From Sipunculus nudus (Eukaryota > Annelida > Sipuncula > Golfingiida > Sipunculidae), in the NCBI GenBank assembly GCA_026874595.1, contig CM049314.1, positions 58,266,300 through 58,330,299 of the forward strand: a DNA stretch of 64,000 nucleotides, given 5' to 3'. The notes below the pieces were generated by a model that had not been told where the DNA came from, did no database searches, and saw only the letters and a list, made by a program, of their open reading frames with translations. The position numbers and the translations under genes are program-made. Of this stretch, positions 35,992 through 48,950 are shown piece by piece. Numbering within the stretch: the first letter of the stretch is position 1; every line of letters starts with the position of its first letter.

Positions 35992-35992
<1 letters not shown>
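34931..35992. other. Intergenic, no supported gene
   Basis: Mostly unique-looking sequence. A GC-rich patch at about 35085-35140 (cccgccccgtcccgcac and cccgccctgccccgcacc) resembles the unit of the 14.55-kb minisatellite. No coding domain was recognised. Confidence 0.35.

Positions 35993-36043
<51 letters not shown>
35993..36043. repeat. (TA)n microsatellite
   Basis: A pure TA tract of about 50 bp. Confidence 0.95.
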
Positions 36044-36047
<4 letters not shown>

Positions 36048-36504
36048 TTATATTTCAAAATATAATATTGGAATTAAATGTACCCCGTAACATAGCATCT
36101 ATCAATTAAAATAGCCATAAAAGTACTTGTGATAATAAAATATAATAATTCATAACGTTATGCAGCATATTTTCTTGTTTCAGTGGGGATTTTTTGCGTT
36201 ATGACAATGAAGAACAATAAAGAAATAAAAATGCTTTAATTCTGTAGTTAATCTTCTTCAAATTTTAAATATATATAAGATAATATTTAACAGAATAACT
36301 GTGATATTGAATCTTTTATATTCATATCACCATCCACCGGTACAATAAAGTTTCATTTCACAGTCTGTATGCATCACATACAAGTCATAAAGGACAAAAG
36401 TGAGCGCATGTGTACATATGTTACTGTTAAGCCCATTTATCAATTTGAGGGTTTCTTTCTAAAAATATAATATATAAATTAAATAAATTTATTCTCTAAA
36501 TATC

Positions 36505-36813
36505 TTGTTCCTTGGTCAGAAGGATCAAGGTCAACAATTTCGAACTCATCCGAGAACGTTGTTGGAAAAAAATTATCTGATTCCTACAAAACATTACATG
36601 GACGATAAATACCACGACGAAAACGTTGAACAACAACGTCAGACAAAATCACTATATATGTGTCCCCGATGCGGCCAAAGCTTCAGAGCAAAAAAAAAAA
36701 TATATATGATGCAAATATTTTTGAAATCGAATCATCCAGTGACATTATATGCCAAAAACAGAGACTTTACATTATTGCGTAACAACCATTTAAAAAAATG
36801 GTCGCCTTGTTGA
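36505..36813 (+). other. Open frame with zinc-finger-like remnant
   Basis: A 102-codon frame contains MCPRCGQSFRAKKK, which resembles the first half of a C2H2 zinc finger (CxxC, aromatic, basic linker). The first expected His is missing and only a later His in KSNH remains. A good acceptor-like sequence (ttggtcag) ends at 36521, so this could be a decayed exon. No neighbour supports it, and confidence is low. Confidence 0.2.
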
Positions 36814-37087
36814 CTCAAACATGGACACCACAGCGCCACCTATGTTCTTTAGGATATGATTTTGCGGCTTGAGATGTGTCATGATTTCTCCAGAAAATGC
36901 CCACAGGACATCAGTTTTGGACATCTCTGTCGCACTATAAAGGATGGACTGTAAGAGAAGGATACATTGTTTTTCTCCAATTAATACCATGTATAATCTC
37001 ATGCATATCCACCATGATAAACTGGAACAAGTCATTTTGAGGTCTAAACAGACATCTCTATAACCTCAAGGCTAGAAACTTACAAGA

Positions 37088-37200
37088 CAGGGGCGGATCC
37101 AGGATTTAGGAAAAGGCGGGGTCCAACCCATGAGTACTTATTTCAAAACCTAACAAAAGTTTCCAAGGTCCGGAAAAAGGGGTGGGGGTCCAGGCAACAA
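37088..37200. mobile_element. hAT-type terminus, unpaired
   Basis: CAGGGGCGGATCCAGGATTT at 37088 is a classic hAT-type left end of the same class as the 9630 element. A second GGTCC-rich patch follows. I found no matching right end, so this is probably a truncated copy. Confidence 0.4.
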
Positions 37201-37859
37201 AAAATGGCGTGAAACCATTTAACTAGTGACCCATGGTCCATTACGCTCAGCTAAATTTAACTTACAGGTGATGCATTGATTAATTACTGATGTTATGATC
37301 TTGTGAATATCTTTAACAATGTGTACCCTGTCCTTCTTCAGGTGTTCAAATCGTGTTTCCTTTTCCTATAGCTCGCAGAATATAGCTCACCATGACCTTA
37401 TATCACGAAGCTTTTACCAAGACTTTCTTTGATGTTTGCATTGGAATATTCCAGTCCAAACGGATACAATTTGAGAGCTCCTTTCATTTAGGTGCTTAAA
37501 TCATGTTTTGCCCATTTCTTTCAGAATATAGGTCACGGCGACTTTCTCTCAGGTTTCTGAGGAGATTTGCCCGAACCTCCCTGGATGTTTAATAGTCAAC
37601 AATAGAGAAACAATTATAAAAAAAAGAAAAAGGTACAAGTGGTGCCACCTGTCTTCAGGAACTGATGTACCTGTTCATGATCATTATGCATCGAAAAATC
37701 ATGACAAACAGTGTGTTAATTAAAGAGATACTGGAGCTTTTATATCATTTTTAGTATTATTCTGCGGTGCAAAAAAGGCCACATAACTCGGAGAATATAA
37801 GTAATAATGACCTAATTTAAAATGTCAAAGGGGAAATTTAATTGACCTCCCTGGATGCT

Positions 37860-37985
37860 TAGTTGGAAGTTTCTGTGGTGACGATTCGTACCCTGATAAC
37901 GGACAGATGGAAAACGGGACAGATGGACGACGGACGAAGAGTGACCGCAATAGCTCAGCTGACTGAAATTCATCTGAGCTAAAGA
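37860..37985 (+). mobile_element. Helentron-type 3' end: GGAC tract plus hairpin
   Basis: A tract rich in gacgga/ggacagatgg words (37900-37940) is followed by the hairpin tagctcagctga (37951-37962) pairing with tcatctgagcta (37970-37981), with one mismatch. A GGAC/GTCC microsatellite followed by a terminal hairpin is the same order, on the opposite strand, as at 16561-16645. Sequence between about 37330 and 37860 may be its body. Confidence 0.45.
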
Positions 37986-39050
37986 GTCCCGGCCGCAAAA
38001 GGTTACTCATATTGAAATCTGTGCCTCTCATTCTATGTGTACTATCAACAGCAATAGTTTCACAATAATGACAAAACCACTTGAAACATGGAAGAATGAA
38101 AAAAAAGTATTTAGAGGAACATAGTAGGCAGTTAAAATAGCATCAAATAGCACCACCTCAACCAAGTCAATTGCAGATGCGACAGATTGTCAAATATTTG
38201 CATATATTGCATATCATCCCCTCCATAGACAGGGTCCTAAGTGACAGCTGCTAGATCGGTAGTCGACGCAGATTCTGTGAAAAATTCGTTTTCTATTTTA
38301 TATACAATATCTCACAGTTTACATATATATATATATCAGCTTGCATCATGTCCCACCAAACAGAAGGAACCGACATCCGCCGTCTGTGGTAATAAATAGA
38401 CCAGGCCTATTTGCTTGTATGAATTTGACTGTTAGACATTTGGCATCTCAAAACCATGCATGGGTTGATACAAACAAATAGGAAATTATATGCTTTCGTT
38501 AAAAAAACTTGAAAGTCAACATTATATATTATATGCATGCACTTAAAGGAACATGGGATTTATAATCAAAATGAAAGTGACTCTTTCCCACCCCCATCCG
38601 CAAGCGCCCAGATAAATAAAACAGAAATGATGAAAGGGGCCACTCCACTGAAACGTTTTATATAAATTCTCTTCATAAAAAAATTGTTAACAAACGCAAT
38701 TAACTTAAAACATAAACATGACATTCATGTTTGTGCTTTTACTTTAAGAAAGTGTGAAGAATATATTTAAATAAAAAACGGAAATGTACCTCTGGGCACT
38801 AAAGAATGAAAGCAAATAAATATTAGTTTTAATTATTTCCTATATATATGTTCGTTAATTGCACTAAATATATGTCCTAAAGTTTTGCCGGCCATCACAC
38901 CGGAATTTCTGCATTTACAATTAAAGCTTTCTAGAGGGCCCACATTTGGACCTTTTGGATCCAACGGATAAAGATATATATAAAGAAGCAGATGCTATTC
39001 AAGACAAATGAGGTTTCATCCTCAAGCTTGTTCTTATGTCCGAGGACCAA
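37986..39050. other. Intergenic, no supported gene
   Basis: AT-rich sequence. Nothing recognisable apart from a short TA run near 38323-38336. Confidence 0.4.
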
Positions 39051-39059
39051 TAGACCCTT

Positions 39060-39740
39060 CTATCACTTCGACTAAAACTCTATAAAGTGACACCCAAGAA
39101 AAAACGTTCCGCATTATCAAGAATTAAATTGAACCCTACAGGACACTTTAAGCCCGAGCCCGGCCCCTTTGAGCCCTCCCGATGAAAGCAATATATATCC
39201 AAGAAAACACAAAAGCCATTAAAAAGATTTCCTAATTTAAGTATTTTCTGGTGTTCTGTAAATAGGAAAATTGACATGCTAGGGTCTCTTTAGATCACGC
39301 CATATGTAGAAATCCTATATTTACGCTTCGCAAAACACGACGTAACTTTCGCATTTTAGACCATTTTCAAGGCCCTAGCTATTGGATTTATTTGAGACTT
39401 ATGCATTTTAAAATGTTTCATTATGCCCTATAGTAAATTAATAGCCGCCCGGCCCCTTTAGGGCCCTCGGACCAATCTCGATTTAAAACTCCATATACAT
39501 GTCATTAAATGACAAAAGAGATTTCCCACATTTAAGAGCATTTCCTATGCCATACAGAACACTCCTGGCCGACCCGGGCCCTTTCAGGCTCTCCTAACTA
39601 AAATTTATATAGGCTAAAATAAAATCTAAATGAGACTTCTACTTTTTCAAAAAAATATAATTCAGCTCTATAGGACATTGCTGGTCGGCCTTGCCCCCCC
39701 CCCCCCCCCACCCCACACACAGGGCCTTTGAACGATATGT
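39060..39740. repeat. Old diverged tandem repeat, period about 115-130 bp
   Basis: Five or so units each combine a word like ccctacaggac / ccctatagtaa / ccatacagaac / ctctataggac (about 39132, 39426, 39553 and 39665, with a weaker one at 39250), a GC-rich word like gcccggcccctttgagccct, and an AT-rich stretch ending in atttcc or aagat. Spacing and sequence are irregular, so the array is old. A poly-C run closes it at about 39696. Confidence 0.5.
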
Positions 39741-40329
39741 CTCAAGACAACAGTTGTCATATTTTACTATTGATTAAAACTGAAGGTTTTTTTGTAAGGA
39801 TGCAGCTTTCAATATGTTTCCATTAAATGTATGTTCCTTTGACTCTGCTTCGTCTTAGAAATTATTCTTTATAATATGTATAGTCATTGGCTGTTTATCT
39901 ACAGAGAAGTGGGGAAGATTTTGCATGTAAACAGTCAGCAAAGGTAGCGCTCCTGCCACTCAAAATCACATCAAATAATCAACATTAATATGATGCTATT
40001 GGTAGCTTATAGCCATACCTTATATATTTCTAAATAGATAATATATTATAGTCACACACATTAAACTGTTATATTTCCGATCATCCAAATTCGATGCCAT
40101 TTTCAATTATTATGATTCAACGTATGCTCATTTAATCGTCATTCATTCCCCCAATAAAATATATGTGAATACTGTTATTCTCAGCAGCGTAAGGGTAAAA
40201 ATCCAAAATCGTGGATAACTGCTGTTAATGTACTGAATGTTTGCCTTTATTTGCTTTATTAATCGCAAAGGTTTGGGGGGGGGGGGGGGTTATATTCTAA
40301 TATCACCGACGATGTCAGTCTCATCCCAC

Positions 40330-40622
40330 TTTACACTTTGCCTTCCTGGTCTTTTGGGCCTGTTTATTCTTGTAGCTTTTCTCAGCTCCCTAGAGAGCAT
40401 ACAACCCAAGCAGACATATCAGGCGCTAGAAGGTTATTCGTTCTACATATGCCTTCCTCCCATGAACAGTACCCATTCACGCCTGGGTCGAGAGAGGGCT
40501 CCCTTCTGGTATAGACTTTGCCTAGAAGTCTTAGCGCAGACGGCGGACAGATCGTGACGCGAACCCACAACCTTGCGGTCACAAGTCCAGCGCCCTTTAC
40601 CGTTACGCCACCACGCTACAGG
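40330..40622 (-). mobile_element. tRNA-derived SINE (family S3)
   Basis: On the minus strand the head reads TGGCGTAACGGTAAAGGGC (A-box), then CGCTGGACTTGTGACCG and GTTGTGGGTTCGCGTC (B-box), the usual Lys/Arg-like head of invertebrate SINEs. The body follows with ccaggcgtgaatgggtac and ends near ttcctggtcttttggg (plus strand). The anticodon stem does not pair properly, so it is not a tRNA gene. Length, about 290 bp, is typical for a SINE. Confidence 0.6.
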
Positions 40623-40834
40623 TCATAAAAGTCATAAATAGTTAGCTAAAAGGATAATATTCACACAATGTATAACTACGGCTGGTGTTTAGGACATTAG
40701 GTCTGCTACATCTATACCTAAGCGTTGATTTAGTCATTTTATTCAAAATTACAAAAACAAAATAGATCTGCAGAGTACTTAATTCATGTATTAACCATAT
40801 CAATGGGTCGGAATAGTAGAATGGAGCCTGTCTG

Positions 40835-40984
40835 AAAAGCCATCTGTCTAATAAGACCACCTGTTTAATTAAACCCCCCTTGAGTGAACCGAAAGTTTTC
40901 ACATCGGTTATAATTAACTGTCTAATAAGTGAATTAAGACCAGTTTTGGCCCACGGTTGGTGTTACTACACAGGTTTCACTGTA
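40835..40984. mobile_element. pogo-like TIR fragment, right end
   Basis: It ends gtttcactgta; the reverse complement TACAGTGAAACCTG is a pogo/Tigger-type start. The adjoining words (ctgtctaataag and gaccac) recur in complementary form at 42524-42640, so the two are ends of one family, but they face away from each other and do not delimit a single element. Confidence 0.4.
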
Positions 40985-41450
40985 CATTCACGATTTTCAC
41001 ATTATTTTTAAATGGCGGTATAGCTATTTTTCTTTTAAAATGATGGTCACTATGGCCAAAACAATATAAGAAAGAAATTTTCAGTGTCATTATTTCCTAG
41101 AATCCATGTATTAGTCGCCCCCAATGTGCAAAGTTGAGGTAATTGGGATATTTTATTTTCTATGTCAGTATTATTTTGGCGGCAATTTTGTTTTATGTTA
41201 TTTAGATAAAATTGCCCGGGCTGACATCGGGCCAACCTCAATATTTTTTTTTACTCCGAACATATGGGCAAACACAATCCACAAAGAAAACATTAAGACC
41301 ATAACACGAGGTTGAGTTCTGTGGTAGCTGGAATATTAAACATTCCGAAGGGAATTCCATGTCGACAAAATTTCGAGAAAATAACAATGATTTAATTGTT
41401 CATATTTATATATGTTTGAACTTTTCTATCTAATTAGTTCGCACATATTA

Positions 41451-41731
41451 GGCCAACAAAAAAAAATAAAAGGCCTGGTTCTCAGGCACCGCCCGCGTCA
41501 ATTTTAACCCCCGCATCAACATTTTTAATTTTGGTATCTATTTCCAAAGAAGATATATTATACAATTTATGTAGTGCTTTTACCCTTCCAAACTGTTATT
41601 TTCATGCCTTATCCCTGATCATATGACATTTATATTGAGACATACAAAAAAGGTCAAAAATAAAATAACGCCCGCCCGCATTGATTTCTGGAAAAAAAGT
41701 GTCTGAGAACCATACCTTTTATTTTTTGGCC
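41451..41731. mobile_element. Harbinger-like MITE, copy 2
   Basis: This 281-bp element starts GGCCAAC and ends TTTTTTGGCC. Inner inverted repeats are aaaaggcctggttctcaggc (left) and gtgtctgagaaccatacctt (right). There is no coding capacity. It shares its interior with the copies at 26345 and 58962. Confidence 0.75.
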
Positions 41732-42520
41732 TAGCTAGTCTAGCTGTTTTAACGCCAAACCTCATGAAAAAATATTCTTCTGGACTGAGCCTGGTTTCTC
41801 GATTCTTGACCGAGTACAGTTAGCAGGGAGGGATGTCCCAGAAAGCGAACAATGTACCTGCTTCAACGGCAAGCCGAGAGGTACCAGGTGCACGATAATG
41901 TGATGTTCAAATCCAGTGTTGGTATGTGGTATTTTGGAGTGTTCATACTGCATTTTATAAAGCGTCGACCGGGTAAAGTGCTGAAGTTGAAAATATATAT
42001 CCCTAAGGAGATATTTTTTTTAATACAATTAAAATTATTCTGAAAAAAAATTGACACAATAGACGCTTTTCATGTTTTCTTTACGCGTTATGGTGGTCTG
42101 CATTGTTTGGGTCTAAAGAACAAGTATTGCGGGTTTCGTCAAGTGACATTTAAATTTCTCGCTGTGAAAAAGAAGGATTTTTTTTCCTTTATCATGTGAG
42201 ATGTTACGAATTATGTATATTATGAATTATATAATCGTTCATGTGAATGTAGCGGACCCGAACAAACAGTGTCAATCGTCACCGGTAGGTAGCGTTAGTA
42301 AGAGAAAAAGGGCTGTTGCATCCTGTATTTCATTGAAGTCTATTGCGTTGACAATGAAGGAAAAGAAAAACGCCAGTCGTCGGAAATGCCAGACACGAAA
42401 TCCATAATGGGAGAAGCATTAACTAATCTCTTTTCGTGATTGCTGTTGGAGAAATAGATAACTGATGACACTTATCAGCAAGAAAACGTGCAGATTAAAC
42501 AAAAATAGCCTGAGCGTCCC

Positions 42521-42660
42521 TGACTTTAGTGAAACATGTGTAATACGACCATCCGTGGGACAGGTTCAAGCTGGTCTTGTTGACAGGTGGTCTTACAATA
42601 TAGTCTTTCAGACAGGTTCGTCTGTATATTTTCTGCTTATTGAAAGGCCTGTGTAGTGAA
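42521..42660. mobile_element. pogo-like TIR fragment, left end
   Basis: The stretch tagtgaaacatgtgtaatac followed by gaccatccgtggg matches the reverse complement of the end at 40984. It continues with repeated words gacaggttc and ggtggtcttac. Confidence 0.35.
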
Positions 42661-42984
42661 GATTACAGAATGTTCGTACATATGCATATGTATCCTTTCA
42701 ATAACATTTCAATTGGTTTGGTCAATCGTTTCACCTGTTGCCGAACATTATACATTTATATTAAATATTTATATTAGCCTTTGTCCATGCAGGTATAGTC
42801 TATAGCGAGGACAGTGAATAATAGTCCCCTATCATCGTTCGGCATGGATGTATTGATATGCGTAAATACATTTATTATCAATTGATCATATGGTAATGTA
42901 GTTGGGTCATCTGGGTCGATCACGTGATCGTGGAGAGCGAAGGTTAGTTTCTAAGTAGATTTTTATTCTATGAAGATTAATTTT

Positions 42985-43600
42985 AAAAAAAATAGCAAGG
43001 GTTTCCCTCGTGAAGGTGTTTGCGAAATCCGCAAGAGCCGAAATCCAACATGACCACCAACCATCATATTGAAATGGATTTTTTTCAATGGTTTGCCCAC
43101 ACTACTGTTTAGTACATGGATAACGGGGTTTTCGGGGTCGAGAAATTCATATTTGATGTCAACTTTATGATATGACCTCTTTTGACCTCGAAACTTCAGA
43201 TGGCTGACGATTTTTAGTTCAAAAAGGTCATTTCATCAAACCTGTCGTAGGACCTCCAGAATAAGGTCAAGTGGTTCCCAATCTATGGATTTTGTTTCTC
43301 TGAGTGATAACTTAAGAATCTGGTGAGGATGTCTGTCTAAAAAGTGTGTGCGGAAATCGTAATATCACGAAATCCAAGATGGCCGTTGTGCTTCAATTTG
43401 AATATTACTGCATCAATGTTTTTACCTGCATTCATGTGCAGTATATGGAGTCATGGGTCTATGGGGTCGAGGAATTCATATTTGATGTCAAAATTGTATT
43501 TTGACTTATTTTTACTTTGTATCAAAGATAGCCAACCATCTTTAGCTCAGAATGGTTATTATCGTTAAAATCTGTCGTACAGCTTTCACAATAGGTTCCA
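42985..43600. repeat. 331-bp tandem repeat, two units (family R2)
   Basis: The word ggggtcgagaaattcatatttgatgtc at about 43134 recurs with few changes at about 43465. Other shared words are gcggaaatc/gcgaaatcc, gatggc and acttaagaatctgg. Related words in the opposite orientation occupy 52330-52860. Confidence 0.55.
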
Positions 43601-43746
43601 TTTTTCGAATTCCTAACGAATTGTTGTTCTATAAATGTAAACTTGAACTTAATTTAGGATATTCCTACAGAATTACTGGTTCGTTTCCTTGCATGCAAAT
43701 GAGTGTGGGTTATGTGGCACAACACTACCGAACGCCTTCATATTAG

Positions 43747-45680
43747 CCTTAGATAATAGCATGAATCAGTTGCTGTAACTACCGGTTTTTTACAATATAT
43801 ATAAAATAATTAAAGTTCAAAAATGATTACAGCAATGAAGATGGAAAGAGTTAAAGTCAGAAATAAAACAATTTTAATACACTGTCTAATATTATGAAAA
43901 ACTTTCCGTTTTCCATAGTTTAGCCTACAATACTATTCTGGGTTAGGGGGATGTTGCGTCAATAAATATATATTTTACGATATATTTGTGATATTTTACG
44001 TTATATTTGATGTACTGGCTTCACAATAGGTTCTAATGGTTCGTTTCTCCATGGATTTTGTTCTTTTTAATTTTAATATGAAAATTACCGGGAACTTTCC
44101 TGGCGGGACCTGCAAAGTCTATAACAGCAATGTCAGGTGAGAGTCGGAGTCCAGGCGATCGAATCCAGTTCCAAGATTCGGTCTTGTAGTTTCGAAATAT
44201 AGTCCTTTTATTTAGAGTCCTACTCTTCAAAACCCGGGTCAACGTTTCTTACATATGAACTCTAGCTGTCTCTCCCTTCGATTTAAACTACGTATAATTA
44301 AGTTGTTCGTGGACGTGATGGCTGCACGTCGAGTAAATGCGTCGATTCCGGTTAATTCACAAAAGACTATCTGATGATCTTCGGTAGCTGACGTTCTGAT
44401 CTCAGATAAAGTTCCGGCGAACTCGATGCTTTTATACCAGCCTTATTTATGCGGAAGAATCTCCGGAAACCAACGAGTTGCCTGCCCGGCCCTAATTTTC
44501 CGCCCTGTCAGTGGCCAGGCATGACAGACGCCATTTTTGTATGGGCAACAGTGTTAATGAGCACACATATTATCTTAAATACTGATGGTACAAAGATGTC
44601 ATTTTCAGGTAAACCTCGAGGCTCCATTTCATTTTATTTGAGCTTCACACAGAGATAAATATATAAGGTTCATTATATTTAGTTAAGAATGGAGATATAC
44701 AGCTGGTAGAATTTTACTTGAGTTTTACAGCAATTTTTATTCAAATATATTTAGAAAGGTGTATAACATATAATACTTTTCAGTAATCTGCTTCTCAGCT
44801 GTAGAATAACTGAAGGTGCAGAAGTATCATATGTAAGGTAAGTTTAATTTATGGCGGAAAAAGTAGAAAAGAGGCCTAACACATAATTTGGATATAAAAT
44901 ATGTTTATAGATAAAAAACTGAATGTAATAGAAAAGTCGTATGCATCAGATTTATAACGGACCCCTATCACATCGTGATATTTATAAGGGAAGGTCATAC
45001 ATGGACCAGTAAAGAAATTAAAAAAAAATAGTTATAAAGTGTACCTTGCGTTACAGCCATTAAGAGAGGAAAAAGATATTTTCAAGAGTGTCCAGTGGCA
45101 TAAATCTGAGGCCTTAGCTATCTGTTTATGTAATCCGTACCGACATACAAACATCAAACAGTTGATCCATTTATGTATTGGTTCTGATGACAATTCTGAA
45201 TCCGCAATATTCCGCAATACCTAAAAAATAAGATTATACCATGATTTTTTATTTGCATTTCAGTATATTCACTGTATGCTGGAAACAATATATTTCTATC
45301 CCCACTGTAATGACAAACACTTCCGTACCTCGATTTATTTCACAATTTAAAAGTTGGTTACTTTCATCTTATTTCTTGTCAACTATTTAAATAAATCACT
45401 TTTATTGTTTTTGAAACATTTAAATCGATATCCACATGGAAACCATTAACACACACGAGACCTCTCATTAAAAAAAAATCCGTTCTTGCAGTACTTCATT
45501 TGATTAAAAATAATGGAATTTATTTCATTCATCGAAGGTGGAAAATACTGTTTATCGTTTATATAAAATAATAAAAAACCTTCCTCAGACGATGTGTATG
45601 AAAATAGGCATTTCCTCTAATATACTTTGTTACAGATGTATGTTTTATTATGAGCTGTTGACATGTCTCTTTTATTGTGC
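43747..45680. other. Intergenic, no supported gene
   Basis: Contains a fragment related to the 43-kb repeat (gcttcacaataggttc near 44018). The open frames of about 60-70 codons in this stretch show no domain. Confidence 0.35.
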
Positions 45681-45989
45681 GCTGTTTATTTATTATTTAT
45701 TATAATATTTATTTATTATAATATTGTGAAGGGTGGCCTGTACCAGAATAAGAATTCTGTTATAAGCAGGGCCCTCTTCCAAGATATACAAGATATTATA
45801 AACAATGGAACATGATAATAAAAATACATAAAAGTACATGTACAATGCGAAATATAAAAGACATAATGAGACTGTAAAATCATTACAAAGGAATGATAAT
45901 ATCATAAAATTAATAAAAGGGACGGTACTAACAGCGGTAAGAGCAACGATTACATCTAGAACAATTTCGTGCTGTGATAAGATTATGAC

Positions 45990-48950
45990 ATCATTGTAAA
46001 ATCGGAGAAGTACGAACGTGATAATTTTTTTAAAATGCTGCAAATTAGAAGCAAACTTAATGTGTCGAGGAAGGGAGTTCCATAGAGTACTGCCTGCATA
46101 AAAAGAGGTAGCCTTGAAGGCTTCAATACGCTTTCGGAAGGATACAGTTTTTGTTTTCGGTTAACCCCGTCGAATAATTATGAATGCCCTTCGCCATATG
46201 AAAATTCTTACATAAATATGAAGGGGCTAAATCATTTATGCATTTATAGGTTAAAATAGATAGGAGGTACAAATATCGCTGTTCAATTGTCATTAAGCCT
46301 ATTTCTTTCACTAAATCTAAACTTCTTTGAGTTGGGTCGTAATTTTTTGTTATTATCCTAGCCGCACGACACTGCATTCGTTGGATTGCGGCACGGAATG
46401 TGCTGGGACAGCTGCCCCATACTGTTAGGCTATAATCTATTGGAGGTTGAACAAAGGCGTGATATATAGTGACTAAAAACTTCTGTGGTAGAAATTTGCT
46501 GAGCCGATGTAAAAGTCCAATTTTGCAACATAGCTTTTTAAAAACGGTAGAAGTGTGAGATTTCCATGTGAGATGAGCGTCAATGATCAAGCCAAGGTGA
46601 GAAAATTCATCGACATTCGGGACAATATCTTTATCGATAATTATTTGTAATGAATTTGATTGTTTGCGTTGCTTGGAACTCACAAGCATAGTAGCTGATT
46701 TTGTGGCGTTTGCAATTAGTTTGTTTTTATTAAGCCATTTAGTAACTTGGTCTACAGCAGCCTGTAACTTATGTTGTGCTGATTCGCGATCGATGCCGTC
46801 TGCGTATAGCGTGATGTCGTCAGCATAAATCGAGCATTTTGCGTCTGTTACATTATCGGGGAAGTCATTAAGATATAGTAGGAAAAGAATGGGTCCAAGT
46901 ACAGTGCCTTGTGGTACACCTGTATCGATGGTTTTCACCTCAGAATTATAGTTATTGAAGCAGACAAACTGCTTTCGGTCGTATAAATAATTATAAAACC
47001 AGGTGTGCGAGTTTCCATTTACGCCATACTGTTTTAATTTACCCAATAATATATCGTGATTTAGGGAATCAAAACCTTTTTAAGGTCGAGAAAGCATATG
47101 GAGTTTACACGTCCGCAGTTCATAACTGTCAGCCAATTATCAACTATTCTATGTAATGCAGTTTGGGTAGAGTTGTTTGCAAGAAAGGCAATTTGTTCAG
47201 GAGATATCAAGCGTTTGTGGTTTAAGTAATTAAGGAGATGACGTTTAATGTGCTTCTCTAAGATTTTAATCACATGGCTGGTGATCGAAATTGGCCGGTA
47301 ATTGTTAGTATCAGAAAGTTTCCCTTTACCCTTATAAATGGGTACCACCCTTGCACACTTCCAGTCAGGAGGAACTATTCCTGTACTGGGTGATAAGTTA
47401 AGAATATGTGTCAGCGATGGCGCTAAGATGACCGCGGCCTCTCCAAGTAAGAACCCCGGCATATTAAGGACATCAATTCCATGTTAATTCTTAAATGCGA
47501 CTAGAAGTTTCACGACATCCTGTTGGCTCATTAGAGGGATTGAAAACCGAGAATCGGTAAAATCAGGTTGGTCCTGCACAACATCTTTGGTAAATGGTTT
47601 GGTTAAAGTTTTACCAACTGAGGCAAAGAAGTCATTCAGGTCATCCGCAGTTAGATCTGGACTATCTTGACCCCGGCTAACTGGATTGATCACGTGTTTT
47701 AAAGACTGCCAAATCTCCTTGGGAGATTTTGATGACTGTGCCTTGTGTCTATAATAGGAACGTTTCAGTTGACGGATCATGCAAGTGACCCGATTACGTA
47801 ACCGCCTGAACTGTGCCCACAGCTGTGGATCATTATTTGACACAGCAGATTTACGAATGCGTTCTCGGTTATATATTAGACGCTGGATATCAGGTGACAT
47901 CCAGGGATTGTGTCTATTATTTCTTACTCTAAACGTTCTAAAAGGTGCGTGTTTATTACATATGGTCAGAAATTCATCACGCCATAGATTCCAGGCTGAG
48001 ATGACATCATTTACATCGGGAAGACAGTGAAATGTTAATGATGACTGAATGGACCGCTTGAAGGCAAGGGGATCAAATTTCTTAAAGGACCTAACTCTCA
48101 CAAATTTGGTTCCTTTTTGGCAACTGCCTCCTGAGAGCCGGGTAAAAATAATATAATGATCGCTAAGTGACCACGGAATAACGCCGGATGATGAGTGAAT
48201 ACCGGGTGTATTTGTAAAAATCAAATCTATCGTACTGGATGAGTTTGTGGTGACTCGAGTTGGGGAGGTTATAAGTTGATGAAGGGTGTATGATGTGGCC
48301 ATATTCACCAACTCAACATTTATAGACGCTTTGGGGTTATTAAAATCAATATTAAAATCGCCTATGATCACTGTATGAACATGTTTAGCCATAGCAAGGC
48401 TAATGTTATCGAAGAGAAGTTGTAAATAACTTTTGTCAGAGTGAGGCGGTCTATATATACACCCGATCAGAGAGTTACGTCTGTTCCATTGAATTTGGAC
48501 CCAGATTACTTCTAGATGATCATTAGAAATAAAAGGACATACGGTAGATTGCAAGGAACTTTGTACACAAATGGCAACACCTCCACCATGTCTATTTCGG
48601 TCTATTCGGTAGAGAGTATACCCCGGGATTTCGATTTCATGGGTTGCGATACTATCGTCCAACCAAGTGTCAGTGAGACATACTACATGGACCGAACCAA
48701 CCTTTAAGAGGAGCACTAATTCGTCGAACTTGGGAGGAAGACTTCTTACATTTAAGTGGATTATAGTTAAGCCATTCTTCTTTCGGATACACTGCAGGAG
48801 TGTTTCAATTGAGGTACCATTATCATGCGTGTTTGAGGAAGGCACGTTTTGATAATCGGGAATGAACCCGTCATTGTTGTGACCAGGTAAGTAACTCTCG
48901 TTGTAAGGGGTACTGTTCATGTAAATTCTATTCTGCTTGCTTGTGAACAT
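45990..48950 (-). pseudogene. LINE ORF2: endonuclease plus reverse transcriptase
   Basis: This would nick target DNA and copy the LINE RNA into it. The endonuclease begins IIHLNVRSL and shows VVCLTDTWL, RHGGGVAICV, GDFNIDF and a final SDHYIIF, all typical APE-like motifs. The RT shows VVPIYKGKG, NYRPISI, DTGVPQGTVLGP and the catalytic YADD (in CSIYADDITLYADG). A C-terminal LWNSLP block follows near 46070. Breaks: an in-frame TAA at 47484-47486, a frame change near 47078 just before the DSLNHD block, and a second near 46150. The start ATG at 48950 overlaps the ORF1 end by 23 bases. The terminal frame stays open to 45693, but the conserved part ends near 46000. Confidence 0.85.

Noticed and set aside
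40536-40622. tRNA gene on the minus strand
   Set aside because: The anticodon stem does not pair and the B-box is altered; a SINE body follows directly.
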